From: Brucella grignonensis
Lineage (GTDB): Bacteria; Pseudomonadota; Alphaproteobacteria; Rhizobiales; Rhizobiaceae
Assembly (NCBI RefSeq): GCF_002252505.1
Contig: NZ_NNRL01000143.1
Location: 1 to 64,000, forward strand
Reading direction: 5' to 3'
DNA: 64,000 nt
The notes under the pieces are model-generated. The model ran no database searches, was not told the DNA's origin, and worked only from the letters and a program-made list of their open reading frames with translations. Position 1 is the stretch's first letter, and the number at the start of each line of letters is the position of its first letter. The position numbers and the translations under genes are program-made. Shown one piece after another: positions 8,851 through 18,833 of this stretch.

Positions 8851-10545
8851 ATGTCGCATGCCTTGCCGACACCCGATGAGGCAGTTCTGAACGGTTCGCG
8901 CGATCCCGTGGCCCGACGCGCGCGAAATTCCGTATCGCCCCGGCTGGCAGCGCTCCTGCAAGTGGTGGCGGCCCTAATCTTCATCCCCCAAGCGGCCATA
9001 GTTGCCCTGTCCGTCGGTCGGATCGCGAATGGTGGTGGGATACCCGATGTCTTGTGGCCGGCCCTCTCCATCGTTGTTCTCGGTTTCGCCAGGAGCTGTC
9101 TCGATGCAGCCGGCGGCCGCCTCGCGTTCAAAGCGGCCCGCGCTGAGCTAGGCAGGCGTCGCGCCGCTGCAGTCACGGCCCTTGCCCGACGGTCGCCGCT
9201 CGATCGTTCACGGCCAGCGTCTGGAGAAGCTGCCAGCATCATCGGCGAACAAGCCGAACTGATCGTGCCCTATATCGCCCGGTTTCAGCCGGCGCGCTTC
9301 AAGGCGACGGCAGTGCCGTTAGTGATGCTTGTCTGCATCTTTCCCATTTCCTGGATTGCAGCCCTCATCCTGCTGATCGCCATGCCGCTGATCCCGCTTT
9401 TCATGGCGCTGATCGGCTGGCGCGCCCAGGCTGCTAGCGAAAAGCAGCTTGCCGCAACCGGCGGCCTTAACGGCTTCCTCCTCGACAGGCTGCGCGGTCT
9501 GACGACAATCCGCGCGCTCGACGCTGTCGATCAGACGGCAACTCGCCTACGTGTCGATGCCGATAACCTGAAGACCCGGACAATGGCGGTGCTGCGGATC
9601 GCCTTTCTTTCCTCCGCCGTGCTCGAATTGTTTGCCGCGCTCGGTGTGGCATTGGTCGCCGTCTATGTCGGCTTCAGCCTGCTTGGCGAAATCACATTCG
9701 GTGCGTGGACCGGCAGTCTCGACCTGACGACCGGCCTCTTCCTACTCTTGCTTGCTCCGGCCTTTTTCGAACCGCTCCGCGACCTCTCGTCGGTCTGGCA
9801 CGACAGGGCGAGCGGCGAGGCTGCGCTCTTGGCGCTCGACCAGCTGGCATCGGAAACTCTGCCGGTCGTCGCGACCTGCCAGCAGCCTCGGTCGCCGCAT
9901 TTCGAAATCGAGTTGGACGGCGTCGGCTTCCGTTATGGAGTTGATCGCGAACTGTCCATTGACACATTCAACTGTCGTATCATCGAGGGTGAGCATGTCG
10001 CACTTTTGGGCGCAAGCGGTTCGGGCAAGTCGACCCTGCTTGCGCTGATCGCCGGATTGGCTCCGGTTTCGCAAGGCACAGTTTGCATCGGCGGATTGCC
10101 TCTCGGAGAGAGCTGTGACTGGCGCAAGCAGATTGCGTGGATCGGTCAGAAGCCGCATATCTTTGCAGGCACAATCGCCGGCAACATCACACTTGGCCGC
10201 CCGGGTACGAAACCGCTCGAGGCGCTCGAAGCAGCTAATCTGAATGCCGTTGCTGCCGCTTACGGCAAACGTGCGTTGGGCGAAGGCGGCGTTGGTTTGT
10301 CGGGCGGCGAAGCGTTGCGGCTCGCAATCGCTCGTGCTGCCTGCAGCCCCGATATTCGCATCATCCTGGCCGACGAGCCGACGGGCCATCTGGACGCTGC
10401 CACCGCCGCCGAGATCACCGAAAACCTGATCGCGCTCGCGAAGGGCAAGACCCTCGTCATAGCCACCCATGATCCCCGGCTAGCCGCACGCATGCAGCGG
10501 GTAATTACCATCGGCGAGGAAACCCTCCGGGAGGCTGCGGAATGA
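8851..10545 (+). CDS. cydD: Thiol-reductant ABC exporter, CydD subunit
   Basis: 564 aa half-transporter: an N-terminal six-helix membrane domain and a C-terminal ATPase with Walker A GASGSGKS, signature LSGGEALRLAIARA and Walker B ILADEPT. With CydC it exports glutathione/cysteine to the periplasm, which is needed for haem insertion into cytochrome bd. It is the first gene of cydDCABX, and its stop overlaps the cydC start (ATGA at 10542). This order is the usual one in alphaproteobacteria such as Brucella. Confidence 0.93.
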   Translation: MSHALPTPDEAVLNGSRDPVARRARNSVSPRLAALLQVVAALIFIPQAAIVALSVGRIANGGGIPDVLWPALSIVVLGFARSCLDAAGGRLAFKAARAELGRRRAAAVTALARRSPLDRSRPASGEAASIIGEQAELIVPYIARFQPARFKATAVPLVMLVCIFPISWIAALILLIAMPLIPLFMALIGWRAQAASEKQLAATGGLNGFLLDRLRGLTTIRALDAVDQTATRLRVDADNLKTRTMAVLRIAFLSSAVLELFAALGVALVAVYVGFSLLGEITFGAWTGSLDLTTGLFLLLLAPAFFEPLRDLSSVWHDRASGEAALLALDQLASETLPVVATCQQPRSPHFEIELDGVGFRYGVDRELSIDTFNCRIIEGEHVALLGASGSGKSTLLALIAGLAPVSQGTVCIGGLPLGESCDWRKQIAWIGQKPHIFAGTIAGNITLGRPGTKPLEALEAANLNAVAAAYGKRALGEGGVGLSGGEALRLAIARAACSPDIRIILADEPTGHLDAATAAEITENLIALAKGKTLVIATHDPRLAARMQRVITIGEETLREAAE

Positions 10546-12233
10546 GCGCACGTCTTAGTGACCTTAAGCCCGTCATCGCCGTGTTTTTCGCCGAACGGCG
10601 CCGCGGATTACTGCTAGGCGCGCTGATGGCGGCGCTCACAGTTTTCGCCGGAATAGCGCTTCTCGGCCTCTCCGGCTGGTTCATTACTGCCGCCTCTTTA
10701 GCCGGGCTATCCGTTGCCACGGCCGTTACCTTTGATGTCTTTGCTCCATCGGCCGGTATCCGGCTGCTGGCAATCGGCCGAACGGTCTCACGCTACGGCG
10801 AGCGGTTGACGACGCATGACGCGACCCTTTCAGTTCTTGCAGCTCTTCGTGAAAGGCTGTTTCGTAGCTGGGCAAAGGGCAGCTCTGCGCGCGATCTCGT
10901 GGCCCGTCCGGCAAAGCTGCTATTTCGTCTGACCGCAGATATCGACGCGCTCGATTCCCTTTATCTCCGCGTTCTCGTGCCTGCGGCGGTCGCGCTGTGC
11001 GCCGCATTTGCGGCGAGTCTCGCACTTGGACTGATCGATCCGCTGTTGGGCGCGGCGGTCGGGCTGACGCTGCTCATTGCCGGACTTGGCGTCCCCTACA
11101 TTGCGGCGCGCGCGGCTGACAAGGCAGCACGTCGCCGTATGCATGGGGTTGAAGCTCTCCGCGCCCGCGTGATCGATCTCGTTGCCGGGCAGACGGATCT
11201 GTTGCTCGCCGGTCGTCTTGATGCGCAATGCGCCGCCGTCGCGGCGGCAGACAAGTACGCAGCGCTCGCAGATGATCGGCTGAACAGCATCGAAGCCGGT
11301 GTCAGTTTCAGTTTGACGTTCACATCCACGCTGCTTCTTGCTGGCTCTTTGCTGGCGGTGGCAGCCCTCGCGGGTGCTGGTGAGATAGGCGCCCCTATAG
11401 CCGCTTTCGGCGTGCTGGTGGCGTTCGCTGCTATCGAACCGTTTGGCGCATTGCGGCGCGGCGCGGTCGAATTTGCTCGCACCCTGATCGCGGCACGAAG
11501 AGTCGGCAGAAGACTGACATCGAAAGACGATGGGATTAAATTCGTCGCGCCGGAAGGCCATCTGGCACTAAGCCTTTCCGCTGCAACTGCCGCTTACGAC
11601 ACCAATGCACGGCCTGTGCTGCATGACATCACCCTCCAACTGAAGAATGGCGAAAAACTTGCCCTCGTCGGTGCCAGCGGTGCGGGTAAGTCCAGCTTGC
11701 TTGCACTTCTGTCCGGCGAACTGAAACCGCGATGTGGAGCGGTCTGCGTAACCGATACGACCTTGCTCACGCAACGTACCGAGCTGTTTGCCGACTCTGT
11801 CCGTGACAATTTGATCATCGCCGACCCCGCGGCGAGCGAGGATCAGTTGCACGATGCACTTGAGGCGGCTGGCTTGCTCTCGACCATTCTTGCTTTACCG
11901 CGCGGGCTCGACACCAGACTTGGAGAAGGCGGTTTTGGTCTTTCAGGCGGCCAGTCGCGTCGTCTCGCACTTGCCCGCCTCTTTGTTAGAAACGCCTCCC
12001 TTTGGTTGCTCGACGAGCCTACCGAGGGCCTGGACGGAGACACCGCCCGCGACGTGATGCGCAGGCTGATCGAGAAGTCGGAACGTCGCTCGGTGGTCAT
12101 CGCCAGCCATATCCGCCGGGAAGCAGCTATTGCCGACCTCATCGTGGAGATCGATGGCGGGCGAGTAATCAATGTCTTGCGCCGTGGGGAGGCGGCGTTT
12201 GAGAGCGCTCTGGATCGGCTTCGACCAGACTGA
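10542..12233 (+). CDS. cydC: Thiol-reductant ABC exporter, CydC subunit
   Basis: 563 aa. An N-terminal transmembrane domain is followed by an ATPase domain with Walker A GASGAGKS, signature LSGGQSRRLALARL and Walker B LLDEPTEG. It forms the heterodimer with CydD. It overlaps cydD by four bases and is separated from cydA by 66 bases containing a strong hairpin. Both subunits have intact ATPase motifs. Confidence 0.93.
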   Translation: MSARLSDLKPVIAVFFAERRRGLLLGALMAALTVFAGIALLGLSGWFITAASLAGLSVATAVTFDVFAPSAGIRLLAIGRTVSRYGERLTTHDATLSVLAALRERLFRSWAKGSSARDLVARPAKLLFRLTADIDALDSLYLRVLVPAAVALCAAFAASLALGLIDPLLGAAVGLTLLIAGLGVPYIAARAADKAARRRMHGVEALRARVIDLVAGQTDLLLAGRLDAQCAAVAAADKYAALADDRLNSIEAGVSFSLTFTSTLLLAGSLLAVAALAGAGEIGAPIAAFGVLVAFAAIEPFGALRRGAVEFARTLIAARRVGRRLTSKDDGIKFVAPEGHLALSLSAATAAYDTNARPVLHDITLQLKNGEKLALVGASGAGKSSLLALLSGELKPRCGAVCVTDTTLLTQRTELFADSVRDNLIIADPAASEDQLHDALEAAGLLSTILALPRGLDTRLGEGGFGLSGGQSRRLALARLFVRNASLWLLDEPTEGLDGDTARDVMRRLIEKSERRSVVIASHIRREAAIADLIVEIDGGRVINVLRRGEAAFESALDRLRPD

Positions 12234-12243
12234 GCTCCAAAAG

Positions 12244-12269
12244 CCATGCGCGCTGATTGGCGCGCATGG
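12244..12269 (+). repeat. Perfect hairpin between cydC and cydA
   Basis: Arms CCATGCGCGC (12244-12253) and GCGCGCATGG (12260-12269) enclose a six-base loop. There is no T-run, so it is not a classical terminator. It could be an mRNA-processing or stability element that sets cydAB expression apart from cydDC. The cydA ribosome site lies downstream of it. Confidence 0.5.
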
Positions 12270-12299
12270 AACCCGCCACTCAGAATTGAGAGAAGGACC

Positions 12300-13880
12300 A
12301 TGGAATTCGACATCGTATCGCTATCGCGTTTCCAGTTCGCACTGACTGCGCTTTACCACTTCCTGTTTGTGCCTTTGACACTTGGGCTTTCCGTGCTGCT
12401 CGCCATCATGGAAACGACCTATGTAATGACCGGACGCCCCATCTGGCGGCAGATGACCAAGTTCTGGGGCACTCTGTTCGGCATCAATTTCGCAATCGGA
12501 GTCGCGACTGGCATCGTTATGGAGTTCCAGTTCGGCATGAACTGGAGCTATTACAGCTATTATGTCGGCGACATCTTCGGGGCGCCGCTCGCGATTGAAG
12601 GATTGATGGCCTTCTTCCTGGAGGCGACCTTTGTCGGTCTGTTCTTCTTCGGGTGGGACAAGCTTTCCAAGGTCGGGCATCTGGCCGCAACATGGGCAGT
12701 GGCGCTCGGCTCGAACTTTTCGGCGCTCTGGATCCTGATCGCCAATGGCTGGATGCAGAACCCGGTCGGCTCGGCGCTCAATCCGCAGACGATGCGCATG
12801 GAGATCACCAGCTTCTTCGACGTGGTCTTCAACCCCGTGGCCCAGGCAAAGTTCGTCCACACGGTCTCGGCCGGCTACGTCTGTGCCTCGATTTTCGTGC
12901 TCGGCGTCTCGGCCTGGTACCTCTTGAAGGGCCGGCACATCGAGCTTGCTAAGCGCTCGATGACGGTGGCGGCCTCGTTCGGGCTCGCCTCTGCGCTGTC
13001 GGTCGTCGTGCTTGGTGACGAAAGCGGTTATCTTGCAACCGAAAACCAGAAGATGAAGCTCGCCGCCATCGAGGCGATGTGGAAGACTGAACCGGCCCCG
13101 GCCGCCTTCACCGCTTTTGGTTTCCCCGATCAGGAAGCCCGCGAGACGCATTTCGCGATCCATATCCCTTGGGCGATGGGCCTGATTGGTACGCGATCGT
13201 TGACCACCGAAATCCCCGGCATCGACAAGCTGGAGAAACAGGCTGAACAGCGCATCCGCGACGGTATCAAGGCCTATGATGCGTTGGCGCAGATCCGCGC
13301 CGAAACGCCGGACAAGCAGGTCGCCCAGGAAGTCCGCACATCTTTCGAGGATCTCGGACACGACTTGGGCTACGCGCTTCTGTTGAAGCGCTATATCGAC
13401 GATCCGCGTCAGGCAACCGACGCGCAGATCGCGCAGGCTGCGCGTGACACCATCCCGCACGTTCCGACACTCTTCTGGTCGTTCCGCATCATGGTCGGGC
13501 TTGGCGTCTTCTTCATCCTACTGACGGCAACCTTCTTTTGGCTGTCGGCTCGCCGGCGTCTCGACAAACACCGATCGTTGCTCTGGATCGCGGTCTTGGC
13601 AATCCCACTTCCGTGGATTGCCATCGAGGCCGGGTGGGTGGTTGCCGAGATCGGCCGCCAGCCCTGGGTCATCGAGGGTGTCTTGCCCACCGCGCTCGCC
13701 GTGTCGAACCATGGTGCTTGGGCCGTGCTTCTGACGATCGTCGGATTTGCGGCACTCTATACCGTGCTGATCGTCATCGAGATGACGCTGATGATCAAGG
13801 CCATTAAGCATGGTCCCGAGCCCGACGACGAACCTGAAGCCGAGCTTATTTCCAAAACCCTTGTTCCTGCTGCGGAGTGA
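12300..13880 (+). CDS. cydA: Cytochrome bd ubiquinol oxidase subunit I
   Basis: 526 aa, normal family length, with about nine membrane helices. The N-terminus MEFDIVSLSRFQFALTALYH carries the conserved haem-ligand His of CydA; the GWVVAEIGRQPWVIEG motif near the C-terminus is diagnostic. It oxidises quinol and reduces O2 without pumping protons, and such oxidases are often cyanide- and sulfide-tolerant. The ATG at 12300 follows an AGAAGGA ribosome site; the frame is open further upstream but through the hairpin. cydB starts six bases after the stop. Confidence 0.94.
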   Translation: MEFDIVSLSRFQFALTALYHFLFVPLTLGLSVLLAIMETTYVMTGRPIWRQMTKFWGTLFGINFAIGVATGIVMEFQFGMNWSYYSYYVGDIFGAPLAIEGLMAFFLEATFVGLFFFGWDKLSKVGHLAATWAVALGSNFSALWILIANGWMQNPVGSALNPQTMRMEITSFFDVVFNPVAQAKFVHTVSAGYVCASIFVLGVSAWYLLKGRHIELAKRSMTVAASFGLASALSVVVLGDESGYLATENQKMKLAAIEAMWKTEPAPAAFTAFGFPDQEARETHFAIHIPWAMGLIGTRSLTTEIPGIDKLEKQAEQRIRDGIKAYDALAQIRAETPDKQVAQEVRTSFEDLGHDLGYALLLKRYIDDPRQATDAQIAQAARDTIPHVPTLFWSFRIMVGLGVFFILLTATFFWLSARRRLDKHRSLLWIAVLAIPLPWIAIEAGWVVAEIGRQPWVIEGVLPTALAVSNHGAWAVLLTIVGFAALYTVLIVIEMTLMIKAIKHGPEPDDEPEAELISKTLVPAAE

Positions 13881-13886
13881 TCGGTC

Positions 13887-15038
13887 ATGGTCCTGTATGA
13901 ACTCATTGACTACCAGACGCTGCGTGTCATCTGGTGGATTTTGCTTGGAGTACTGCTAATCGGTTTCGCTGTCATGGACGGTTTCGATCTCGGTGTCGGC
14001 ACACTCCTGCCCTTCGTCGCAAAAACGGATGTTGAGCGACGCGTCGCCATCAACACCATCGGCCCGGTATGGGAGGGTAATCAGGTTTGGTTGATCCTCG
14101 GAGGCGGCGCGATCTTCGCCGCCTGGCCGGCGCTTTATGCCGTCTCGTTCTCGGGCTTCTACCTGGCCATGTTCGCGATCCTCTTCGCGCTTATCCTACG
14201 CCCGGTTGGCTTCAAGTACCGCTCCAAGCGAGAAAGCCCGCGCTGGCGCAATGGCTGGGACTGGGCGTTGTTCATCGGCGGCTTCATTCCCTCGCTGATC
14301 TTTGGCGTTGCCGTCGGCAACGTTCTGCAGGGCGTGCCCTTCCGCTTCACCGAAGACATGCGCATCTTCTATGACGGGACATTCTTCGGCCTGTTGAACC
14401 CTTTTGCGCTTCTCTGCGGCCTGCTTTCCGTCGCCATGCTGGTCATGCACGGTGCCTGCTGGTTGATGCTGAAGGCGTCGGGCGCTGTCGCCGAACGCGC
14501 GCGTGGCTTTGGCAGCGTCGCAGCGCTTGCCGTCATCGTGCTATTTGCGTTCGGGGGGGTGTTCCTTGCCTTGGGCATCGACGGATATCGCATTACCAGC
14601 GAAATCAGTACCATCGGCCCGTCGAATCCTCTGCTGAAGGCAGTTGAACATGAAGGCTCGTGGCTTATCAACTATAGCGCTCGTCCGTGGCTGCTGATCG
14701 CGCCTGGTCTTGGTTTCATCGGCGCGTTTCTAGCATTGATCGGTTTGCGGAAAAGGCTCGAGATCACAACCTTGCTGTTCAGCAAATTATCAATATTCGG
14801 GATCATCTCGACGGTCGGCGTTTCGATGTTTCCCTTCATCCTTCCATCGTCGGCCGATCCCCGATCCAGCTTGACCGTCTGGGACGCGTCTTCCAGCCAT
14901 CAGACGCTCTTCATCATGCTCGTTGCAACGATTATCTTCTTGCCGATGATCGTCGCTTACACGAGCTGGGTCTACAAGGTTCTGTGGGGCAAAGTCGATG
15001 AGAAGAGCGTTACCGACAAAAACAGCCATGCCTACTGA
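13887..15038 (+). CDS. cydB: Cytochrome bd ubiquinol oxidase subunit II
   Basis: 383 aa polytopic membrane protein. The N-terminal GFAVMDGFDLGVGTLLPF and GPVWEGNQVWLILGGGA blocks are hallmarks of CydB. It pairs with CydA. It is tightly spaced after cydA and followed eight bases later by cydX. Length and motifs are intact. Confidence 0.94.
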   Translation: MVLYELIDYQTLRVIWWILLGVLLIGFAVMDGFDLGVGTLLPFVAKTDVERRVAINTIGPVWEGNQVWLILGGGAIFAAWPALYAVSFSGFYLAMFAILFALILRPVGFKYRSKRESPRWRNGWDWALFIGGFIPSLIFGVAVGNVLQGVPFRFTEDMRIFYDGTFFGLLNPFALLCGLLSVAMLVMHGACWLMLKASGAVAERARGFGSVAALAVIVLFAFGGVFLALGIDGYRITSEISTIGPSNPLLKAVEHEGSWLINYSARPWLLIAPGLGFIGAFLALIGLRKRLEITTLLFSKLSIFGIISTVGVSMFPFILPSSADPRSSLTVWDASSSHQTLFIMLVATIIFLPMIVAYTSWVYKVLWGKVDEKSVTDKNSHAY

Positions 15039-15046
15039 AGGAAAAA

Positions 15047-15160
15047 ATGATGTGGTACTTTGCATGGATCCTCGGCCTGCCGCTCGCGGCAGCCTTCGCC
15101 GTTCTCAACGCCATGTGGTATGAGCTGATGGACGACAAGGCCAAGAAAAAGCCGACCTGA
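15047..15160 (+). CDS. cydX: Cytochrome bd small subunit CydX (YbgT family)
   Basis: 37 aa. It begins MMWYFAWILGLPLAAAFAVL, a single membrane helix, and ends in a charged DDKAKKK tail. This matches CydX, which stabilises the haems of cytochrome bd. The start is ATG 15047 (a second ATG follows at 15050) behind a GAAGGAAAA ribosome site. It completes the oxidase operon. Confidence 0.9.
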   Translation: MMWYFAWILGLPLAAAFAVLNAMWYELMDDKAKKKPT

Positions 15161-15193
15161 TACTACTATCGACGGTTCACATAGATGATGATT

Positions 15194-15232
15194 AACTGCC
15201 CATCGGGTCTCATGAAGATACGTTGGGCAGTT
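15194..15232 (+). terminator. Possible terminator after cydX
   Basis: Arms AACTGCCCA (15194-15202) and TGGGCAGTT (15224-15232) are perfect but the loop is 21 bases and only TTG follows. It lies between the convergent cyd and hamB genes. Weak terminator candidate. Confidence 0.4.
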
Positions 15233-15314
15233 TGCCTTCCGGTGTCCACACGCACGATCAGTAAAATCGCGGCGATAACATATGGGACACCTTATTCTGC
15301 GCAGCTGAAGGGTG

Positions 15315-18300
15315 TCATGCTGCGGACAGGTCGGCCGGCCCCAGGTAACTGATGTCGATCCTGGAGACATCTTGGCTCACCTGAGCACGCACCAAGCCCG
15401 CTCTCGCTGGATTGAGCGCGGCCTGTACGGTACCGAGCGGAGTACCATCGGCCGATAGCACCCGAGGATAGTCAGCCCAATGGTGAAGCTGGACAGGCGT
15501 TCCCGGAGGTGGCGGAACGCCAAGCCATGATACATTGGCCCAGTATCGCCTTTCGGACCAAGTGCGGTTTTCGGGTGGGACGAAGCTCTGCTTAAATTCC
15601 GTCCACATCGCTTTCGTCTCGGCGGTCGGCCAGTCGGGCTGCTCGCTCATTGCGGTGACAGCTTCGGAGGTAAGCCACTGGCGAAGTTCCGAGCCCGTAT
15701 GAAACGCGGCGCCAGTGTCGGTAACAGCCTTGATCGCCGCGAGCCGGGAGTTAAAGCCTGCCTGGATGAGGATCGAAGCAGAGCGATTCAAAGTCCCTGT
15801 CTCCACAGCAGGAACAGCAAGACCAATCTCATGGTCTTCGAGGGCGAGGCTAAAAACGCCAACCAAATCACCATTCGCGGCCGCTCGCACGCGCAGGGCT
15901 TCCATAGCCCAAGGAAGACGATACACCAGGCTGCCCTCGATGAACTGGAGGGTTTCGGATTCTTGACCTGCGGCAATGGCGGCGAGAGGTTGCCCGAGAA
16001 GCCAGGCGCGCAGAATATCGCGCCAGTTTGCCGGCCACGGATCGGGTGAGAATGGATAAAACTCGAAGACCCGTTCGGCCAAACCTGTAATCGCCGCAAT
16101 TGCCGCGTCACCGTCGCCATCAAGTATTGCCGCATTGGCTTGGACGAGGAGGAGGTTCGCGTCCTCTGCTATGGCGTCCAACGCATGCCCGGTCGTCAAT
16201 CCCACACCCGCCAGGAAGTAGCCTCTTCGACGCGCCGCCGTCGACTGGCTCCAGATCAGGCGGCTACGGGAGACGAGACCAACCTTCAGAACCTGCCGCA
16301 CCGGCTCGTCTTGTCGCAGCAGGCGGCGGTGCCATAGCGATGATTGCAGGATGTCGTCCAATGCGGCCTCAATATCCTCATCAGGAATGTCATTCTCGCC
16401 GATGAGGCTAAGAATTGCCGTGTCGAGCGTTGCGACATGCCGCTCCCAATCGGCGCGTGCGCGCTCTCGGTCTTCAGGCTTTTCGTTTTCGATCTCAGGA
16501 AAAGTCCACGCAGCGGCATTGTTGGCGACATACTCAACGAGTTGATTGAGATCGCCGCCGAGACGCGTGTGCATACGCGACAGAAGCGTCCAAACGAGCA
16601 GCGCCAGCCCGCTTTCCATGTTTCTTGCGCCAAGATCGCCGATGAGAGCTTCCCAGTTACGCCGCTTCTTCGCGATATCGTCAAACATCGGAAAAAGCAC
16701 CATTCCTTCGACGTCGACATAAGCGCGGCCGGCGCGGCCAATGACATTCTTGAACTCAGATATGTCGATCCTCTCTCCATTGCGGTGAAGTGAATGCATG
16801 ATTACCGCCGTGGCCGAGAGATTGAGGCCCTGCGCAAGGGTAGGCGACGAGATCGTCACCTTGAGAATACCATCACGCAACAGGCGCTCGACCTCTTTGC
16901 GGTAGGCCGTTGGAAGGGCACCGTGGTGCAAGGCGACACCCAGGCGCAGGCATTTAAGAATTGCGCTGTTCGCTCCGAGCCACTCCTCGCCAAGCGCGAT
17001 GGCAGTGCTGAGGACCGCGGGCTCGGCTTCGAGCAACGTCCGTAACGCTCCACGCTCATGAAGATCCACAATCACATCGGCGAATGGCTCGACGCTTTTG
17101 CGTAGGGGGCAGAAGATCAGAACCGTTTGTCCGTCGTCGACCAGCCGCCAAGCCGTCGCAAGGCACAGCTCGCGCTGATCGTTCGGGAAAAGTTTCGTTC
17201 GCTGACGCTTTGGCGGCACCCATTTCGGTGGCGCCATGCCGGTAAGGAAGCGTTGGACCCAAGGACGCTCTTCGCCGACGCGAAGGTTCAATCTGGCGTT
17301 GGGTGAGGTCCACACGACCTCACCGAAGCGTAAACGGGTTGGTCGCCAGTCGTGCTTGATCACGCCGCCCGGATGATCTCGTCGTAGCCAACCGGCGAAG
17401 TCGTCGAGCTGATCTCCGTCTGGAAGTATGGCTGACAGACACACAATGCGACGTGTGTGCGCATCCGCGCGCCGCAGAAGTCGCTGAATTTGTACTTCGT
17501 AGCGCACCTCGCGCTCGTTGAGTCCGATCATATGGCCTTCGTCGAAGACAAGAAGACCGACATCGTCGAGAAGAGACGGATCATTGCGCAGTGCGAAATC
17601 AAGCTTCTCGGGCGTCGCCACCACAATATCCCGTTCGCGGATCGCATCCTCGTCAAAACCACTCGACCCGATGCTGCCATAAAGGGCCGAGATGGTTTTG
17701 CCGAACGGCCCAAAGGTTCTCTGAAGCGTCGTTTCTGTTTGCGCTGACAGTGCTCGAAGTGGCGTGATGAAGACCACGCGCTTACCGCCGGCCAGGCAAC
17801 GCAGGATGCAGAGCTCCGCGATGCGGGTCTTGCCCGCGCTCGTGGGCAACGAAACCACGAGATCGTCGGACTGGTCAACCGCCCGCGTCGCCGCCGTCAT
17901 CTGCGATGGCCACAGATCGACCTCAGCTCTTGGCCGTCGTTGCAAGAGGGCTATGAACAGCTCCCGCAGGCGAGACCAGTCTTCTGCATTTCCGCCAGCC
18001 GGTTGGAGGGGAACCTTCTCGTGAAAGGTACTCGACCAGAGATCAGAAAGGAGGTGAAGCGCGATGCGGTGTGCCCACCATTGCGGCAACATGTTCATCT
18101 CGCTGCAAATGGAAAGGCCTGTTCGCAGGCGCTCCAGCGCCTGATCCAGCAAAGGTCGCTCACCCCGTTCCAAGGCGAGGAGGAACAGCGACATCGCCGC
18201 CATGAAAGCGTCGGTCAGCGCGATGTCGACGCTCTCGAAAAGAAAGTCATTGTTGCGGTCTGCAGGATTGGCCATCCCCTCTACCTGGTCGAGGGAGGCT

Positions 18301-18833
18301 TGAATGCCGGCTGTGATCCGAGCGTCGCTGCCTTCACCGGAGGCCCGATAATCGAGCACGCTGATACGAAGCGCGCTGAAGTTTCGCTGCATAAGCAGGG
18401 CAAGCGCCCGTTCAATCGGGGCGAAATTGTCGTCGCCTTCGACGATTGCTAGCAGCGAGAAGGCGCGGGCGGAGAGATGGGCGAGATGATAGCTCGCCGC
18501 CGCCATGACGAAGTGGAAATCACGATCGGCTTCAAGACGGTCTCCCTTTGCGATCACCGCCTCAAGCGCAGTGGCAGCCTGTTCGAAGGCGGTGCGCGCT
18601 TGTGCAGCGTCGCCACCAACTTCACGAAGCCGAAGACCAAGCCCGAGGAGACCGTAGCCGTACGAATGCAAGTCGTAGCTGAGTTGCGGTGCAAAGGCTG
18701 GCGCATCTGGCGGAAGTGTCCCGTCCCGCCAGATGATCGCTCTGGCCTGTCCACGTGCGATGAGACTGCCGCGGAAGCCGGCGGTCGCTGCTTCTGTGAT
18801 GTCGGCCCCTATCGCTTCAGGTGTTATTGGCAT
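15315..18833 (-). CDS. hamB: Hachiman helicase HamB-like (superfamily 2, Ski2/Hel308-like)
   Basis: 1172 aa. Residues 1-300 are a helical, Ala/Leu-rich region without recognised motifs. The helicase core follows: motif I LPTSAGKT (329-336), motif II DEGH (431-434), SAIL, and motif VI NVIGRAGR (696-703). The rest is a long C-terminal region. In Hachiman, HamB is a DNA-scanning helicase that restrains the HamA nuclease until phage DNA damage is sensed. It is the last gene of the defence operon; its start overlaps hamA by 17 bases. Membership rests on the HamA partner plus motifs. Confidence 0.82.
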   Translation of the reverse strand: MPITPEAIGADITEAATAGFRGSLIARGQARAIIWRDGTLPPDAPAFAPQLSYDLHSYGYGLLGLGLRLREVGGDAAQARTAFEQAATALEAVIAKGDRLEADRDFHFVMAAASYHLAHLSARAFSLLAIVEGDDNFAPIERALALLMQRNFSALRISVLDYRASGEGSDARITAGIQASLDQVEGMANPADRNNDFLFESVDIALTDAFMAAMSLFLLALERGERPLLDQALERLRTGLSICSEMNMLPQWWAHRIALHLLSDLWSSTFHEKVPLQPAGGNAEDWSRLRELFIALLQRRPRAEVDLWPSQMTAATRAVDQSDDLVVSLPTSAGKTRIAELCILRCLAGGKRVVFITPLRALSAQTETTLQRTFGPFGKTISALYGSIGSSGFDEDAIRERDIVVATPEKLDFALRNDPSLLDDVGLLVFDEGHMIGLNEREVRYEVQIQRLLRRADAHTRRIVCLSAILPDGDQLDDFAGWLRRDHPGGVIKHDWRPTRLRFGEVVWTSPNARLNLRVGEERPWVQRFLTGMAPPKWVPPKRQRTKLFPNDQRELCLATAWRLVDDGQTVLIFCPLRKSVEPFADVIVDLHERGALRTLLEAEPAVLSTAIALGEEWLGANSAILKCLRLGVALHHGALPTAYRKEVERLLRDGILKVTISSPTLAQGLNLSATAVIMHSLHRNGERIDISEFKNVIGRAGRAYVDVEGMVLFPMFDDIAKKRRNWEALIGDLGARNMESGLALLVWTLLSRMHTRLGGDLNQLVEYVANNAAAWTFPEIENEKPEDRERARADWERHVATLDTAILSLIGENDIPDEDIEAALDDILQSSLWHRRLLRQDEPVRQVLKVGLVSRSRLIWSQSTAARRRGYFLAGVGLTTGHALDAIAEDANLLLVQANAAILDGDGDAAIAAITGLAERVFEFYPFSPDPWPANWRDILRAWLLGQPLAAIAAGQESETLQFIEGSLVYRLPWAMEALRVRAAANGDLVGVFSLALEDHEIGLAVPAVETGTLNRSASILIQAGFNSRLAAIKAVTDTGAAFHTGSELRQWLTSEAVTAMSEQPDWPTAETKAMWTEFKQSFVPPENRTWSERRYWANVSWLGVPPPPGTPVQLHHWADYPRVLSADGTPLGTVQAALNPARAGLVRAQVSQDVSRIDISYLGPADLSAA

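Noticed and set aside
12246-12299. Upstream extension of cydA to 12246
   Set aside because: It would start inside the hairpin and adds residues absent from CydA; ATG 12300 has the ribosome site.
12321-13460. 379-aa open frame on the minus strand opposite cydA
   Set aside because: It is the antisense frame of a conserved oxidase gene, rich in Arg, His and Asp with no domain; a shadow.
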